Below the pieces are notes generated by a model that had not been told where the DNA came from, made no database searches, and saw only the letters and a program-made list of their open reading frames with translations. This document shows, in pieces, positions 61,560-64,000 of a DNA stretch of 64,000 nt (position 1 is its first letter; every line of letters starts with the position of its first letter). The stretch covers positions 1 to 64,000 of the forward strand of contig JAJFKY010000009.1 in NCBI GenBank assembly GCA_021772975.1, in the 5' to 3' direction. The DNA is from Gammaproteobacteria bacterium. Its GTDB lineage: Bacteria; Pseudomonadota; Gammaproteobacteria; Xanthomonadales; Wenzhouxiangellaceae. A program made the translations under genes and the position numbers.

Positions 61560-62519
61560 TTATTCGAGTGAACTCAGTAGCCGGTCAATATCCACATTCC
61601 CGCCGCTTAAAATAACCCCGACACGCTTGCCGGTAAATAAATCAGGCTGCTGGGCAAGCGCCGCAACCACCGTTGCGCAGGAGGGTTCGATCAATTGCTT
61701 GGTGTGCCGCCAGACCAGCCCGAGTGCCTGCATGATCTGGCTGTCGTCAACCAGCACCACCTGCTGCAGATAGGCCTGCATGACCGCAAAATTACGCTCT
61801 CCTACGGTGGCGCGCAGGCCATCGGCAATGGTGTCGGGCTTGATGCTGGTAATCCGCTGGCCCTGTTGCAGTGATTGATAACTGTCGGCCGCTCCGGCGG
61901 GCTCGGCGGCAACCACCTGGATCGGTTGATCGTCAGCCTGGACCGCCAGACATGCGCCACTGATCAAGCCACCACCGCCGACCGGTGCGATCACCACATC
62001 CAGATCGCTTATCTCAGTAATCAGTTCAGCGGTTGCCGTGCTCTGGCCAAAAATAATTCGCCAGTCATCATAGGGGTGTACAGCATGATGGCCCTGCTCG
62101 ACTAAGGCCTGCAAGGCGGTTTCGCGTGACTGCTGGGTGGGCTCGCAAAAATGAATCTGACCGCCATAGGCTTTGACCGCCGCTGTTTTTGCCGCAATGG
62201 AATTATCCGGCATCACAATATGCGCCACCCGCTCAGTGCGCCTGGCGGCGGCCGCCAGGGCAGCGCCATGGTTGCCTGATGAGTGGGTCGCGACGCCGGT
62301 CACTGCCGGATCTAACTGCAGCACGGCATTGCTGGCGCCGCGGTATTTAAAGGCGCCGGTTTTCTGCAGGTGTTCGGCTTTGAAAAACAACTCACATCCA
62401 AACCGCTGGTTCAGTGAGTTTGAAGTTAATACCGGTGTGCGATGAATATAATCCTGCAGGCGCCGCTGGCTGCGTGCGACTTCATCCAGATCAAGCTGGG
62501 TAATTGAAAATTCTGACAT
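61560..62519 (-). CDS. PLP-dependent threonine/serine dehydratase-like enzyme
   Basis: The 319-residue fold-II PLP enzyme has the Schiff-base Lys in KTGAFKYRGA (about 52-61), SSGNHGAALAAAA, and a glycine phosphate loop GGGGLISG near 178-185. It lacks the regulatory ACT domains of biosynthetic IlvA, so it fits the catabolic threonine dehydratase or serine racemase/dehydratase group. The reaction is deamination of Thr/Ser or related racemisation; sequence alone does not decide. It is convergent with the nucleoside transporter. Confidence 0.9.
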   Translation of the reverse strand: MSEFSITQLDLDEVARSQRRLQDYIHRTPVLTSNSLNQRFGCELFFKAEHLQKTGAFKYRGASNAVLQLDPAVTGVATHSSGNHGAALAAAARRTERVAHIVMPDNSIAAKTAAVKAYGGQIHFCEPTQQSRETALQALVEQGHHAVHPYDDWRIIFGQSTATAELITEISDLDVVIAPVGGGGLISGACLAVQADDQPIQVVAAEPAGAADSYQSLQQGQRITSIKPDTIADGLRATVGERNFAVMQAYLQQVVLVDDSQIMQALGLVWRHTKQLIEPSCATVVAALAQQPDLFTGKRVGVILSGGNVDIDRLLSSLE

Positions 62520-62574
62520 ACTTATAAGTGCCGGGCGCAGGCAGTGCTGGTGCCCGGCGGATTTTAGCAGGCGC

Positions 62575-62973
62575 TTATTTTTTCAGTGCATCGCGAATAT
62601 CGCGCAGCAGCAGGACTTCTTCACTGGGCTTGGGCGGCTCAGCCGGCTGTTCTGCTTCCTTTTTCTTCATTCTGTTCATGGCTTTAACCGCCACAAAGAT
62701 GGCCAGGGCCACAATCAGAAAATCAACGATGGTCTGAATAAAGGCGCCATAGCTGATCAGTACCGCTTCAGTCTCAGCGGTGGCCTCTTTAAGCGTGATG
62801 GCCAACTCCGAGAAATTCACGCCGCCGATCGCAATACCCAGGGGTGGCATGATGATGTCTCTGACAAAGGATGCAACAATTTTGCCGAACGCAGCACCGA
62901 TAATGATACCGACCGCCATATCGACCACATTGCCTTTCACGGCGAACTGTTTGAACTCGGACATGAAACTCAT
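62575..62973 (-). CDS. mscL: Large-conductance mechanosensitive channel
   Basis: MscL is a pentameric channel that opens on osmotic downshock. The 132-residue protein starts [37 protein letters not shown], with the pore helix ([15 protein letters not shown]), continues with a periplasmic loop and the second helix ([18 protein letters not shown]), and ends in the charged cytoplasmic helix [15 protein letters not shown]. All match the family. It lies 55 bases upstream of the dehydratase on the same strand. Confidence 0.96.
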   Translation of the reverse strand: MSFMSEFKQFAVKGNVVDMAVGIIIGAAFGKIVASFVRDIIMPPLGIAIGGVNFSELAITLKEATAETEAVLISYGAFIQTIVDFLIVALAIFVAVKAMNRMKKKEAEQPAEPPKPSEEVLLLRDIRDALKK

Positions 62974-63209
62974 GCATTTCTCCTGGTTTTTATCATTGTT
63001 GCGGCTAAGTTTGACTGGAAAACAGACTGATCACAAGCAGCCTGGGGTCAGCGTCTCCGGGCAGGGCCGGCATGCCCGGTCAGTGGTGATTGCATGCTCA
63101 GCACAATGGCACGCTCTTTGCTCAAGACCAAAGCAATGCCTGGCACAAAACTCCCGCTCTGCAGATGATAAAATGAGGCTTTGTCATCATCGCAAAGGAC
63201 ATCATCAGC

Positions 63210-64000
63210 ATGCTTGCTATCAACAGCCAATTCGACAGCGGTAACATCGAGTGCGTGGACTGCCGCTCGGCAGACAACATCCAGTTAAAAATCCGGGTCG
63301 ACAACGAATCGCATTTTTACCAATGGTTTTATTACCGGCTCACCGGAGCACGGCGGACTGCCTGCAGGATGCATATCGTGAACGCGGGTCAGTCGGCTTA
63401 CACCGATGGCTGGAAAGATTACCAGGCGGTGGCCAGCTATGATCTGCAGAGCTGGTTTCGGGTGCCCAGTCACTATAGCGACGGTCAGCTCGTGATAGAG
63501 CATGAACCGTTGCTGGACAGTGTTTATTACGCCTATTTCGCTCCTTATCCGGTCAGCCGGCACGCCGCGCTGGTGGCTGATTGCCAAACCTATGATCAGG
63601 TGCGTTATGAGCAGTTGGGCACGACTCTGGATGGCCAGAGCATGGATCTGCTGATGATTGGTGAACCCGCCAAAGACCGTAAGAAATGCTGGGTATTCGC
63701 CCGTCAGCATCCCGGTGAAACCATGGCAGAATGGTGGATGGAAGGTTTTCTGGCACGCCTGCTGGACGATGACGATGCACTTACCCGCCGGTTACTGCAG
63801 CAGGCGGTATTTTATGTGGTGCCCAATATGAATCCGGACGGCAGCCGTCGCGGTCACCTACGCACCAATGCAGCCGGTATGAATCTGAACCGCGAATGGC
63901 GGGATGCCAGTATGGAAAAAAGCCCGGAAGTATTTCTGGTGCGTGAGAAAATGGCTCAAACCGAGGTGGATTTTGCCCTGGATGTGCACGGCGATGAAGC
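63210..64000 (+). CDS. M14-family zinc carboxypeptidase (cytosolic type), start only
   Basis: The frame is open from ATG 63210 (AAGGAC about 10 bases upstream) to the window edge, 263 codons. A beta-sandwich N-terminal domain (about 1-130: HFYQWFYYRLTGARRTACRM) precedes a carboxypeptidase domain with the zinc motif RQHPGE (His167, Glu170), NMNPDGSRRGHLR, MNLNREW and DVHGDE (His260). This layout is that of the bacterial relatives of cytosolic carboxypeptidases (CCP/Nna1). The catalytic Glu lies beyond the edge. Substrate is unknown. Confidence 0.9.
   Translation, partial: MLAINSQFDSGNIECVDCRSADNIQLKIRVDNESHFYQWFYYRLTGARRTACRMHIVNAGQSAYTDGWKDYQAVASYDLQSWFRVPSHYSDGQLVIEHEPLLDSVYYAYFAPYPVSRHAALVADCQTYDQVRYEQLGTTLDGQSMDLLMIGEPAKDRKKCWVFARQHPGETMAEWWMEGFLARLLDDDDALTRRLLQQAVFYVVPNMNPDGSRRGHLRTNAAGMNLNREWRDASMEKSPEVFLVREKMAQTEVDFALDVHGDE

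Noticed and set aside
1-64000. CRISPR arrays, tRNA or rRNA genes, prophage genes
   Set aside because: No regularly spaced repeats with spacers, no cloverleaf with a CCA end, no rRNA core and no phage structural or integrase motifs were seen on either strand.

Overview
The window comes from a gammaproteobacterial chromosome, most likely a member or close relative of Lysobacterales (Xanthomonadales). Three things point there: a fused aspartokinase/diaminopimelate decarboxylase, a murL-murD2 pair (the L-Glu-adding and epimerising route to D-Glu in peptidoglycan first described in Xanthomonas), and the order rmlBACD followed by a xanB-type bifunctional mannose enzyme. This placement is inference from gene content; no rRNA or tRNA gene is visible. 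Starts given here were chosen from ribosome-binding sites and family N-termini.

Left arm (1-14.7 kb), an accessory island, looser and more AT-rich than the rest. On the minus strand, read right to left, it holds a giant hybrid two-component sensor (propeller, kinase, receiver and AraC domain), an ECF-type sigma factor preceded by four phased direct repeats, then a tight three-gene unit: a di-haem MauG/cytochrome c peroxidase, a secreted TIG-domain protein with two YD repeats, and a secreted RHS protein. The RHS frame is open from 4530 to the window edge except for one amber codon at 1540-1542.

Middle (14.7-37 kb). serA diverges from a D-2-hydroxyglutarate dehydrogenase gene. Next come an EF-G-like GTPase with an altered G3 motif, a glycine-zipper lipoprotein, RNase T, a dedicated sortase with its VIT/vWA substrate followed by creBC, and the overlapping operon lysAC-murL-murD2. 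A stress-type cluster (two CsbD proteins, a PRC-barrel protein, a Crp/Fnr regulator with a 24-bp palindrome upstream), a 286-bp MITE-like element, ispB, and an SPFH gene with a short ribbon-helix-helix gene follow.

Right half (37-64 kb). ssb leads into rmlBACD-xanB and a chain of overlapping genes (DUF1684, thioredoxin-like lipoprotein, DUF427, uracil-DNA glycosylase family). A four-gene unit at 45.3-49.2 kb encodes a TPR-CHAT protease-like lipoprotein, a small membrane-anchored protein, an ECF sigma factor and its zinc-finger anti-sigma factor, closed by a strong terminator. After it come a crotonase, pspABC behind a sigma-54 promoter, an FKBP isomerase, DUF1289, a Nudix CoA pyrophosphatase, DUF4139, a Gly/His/Arg/Tyr-rich secreted protein, an enoyl-CoA isomerase, prfC, a MATE exporter, a NupC transporter, a REPIN, a threonine dehydratase-like enzyme, mscL and the start of an M14 carboxypeptidase.

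The best candidates for an undescribed system are the CHAT lipoprotein/sigma/anti-sigma unit and the sensor/sigma/di-haem peroxidase/RHS island.
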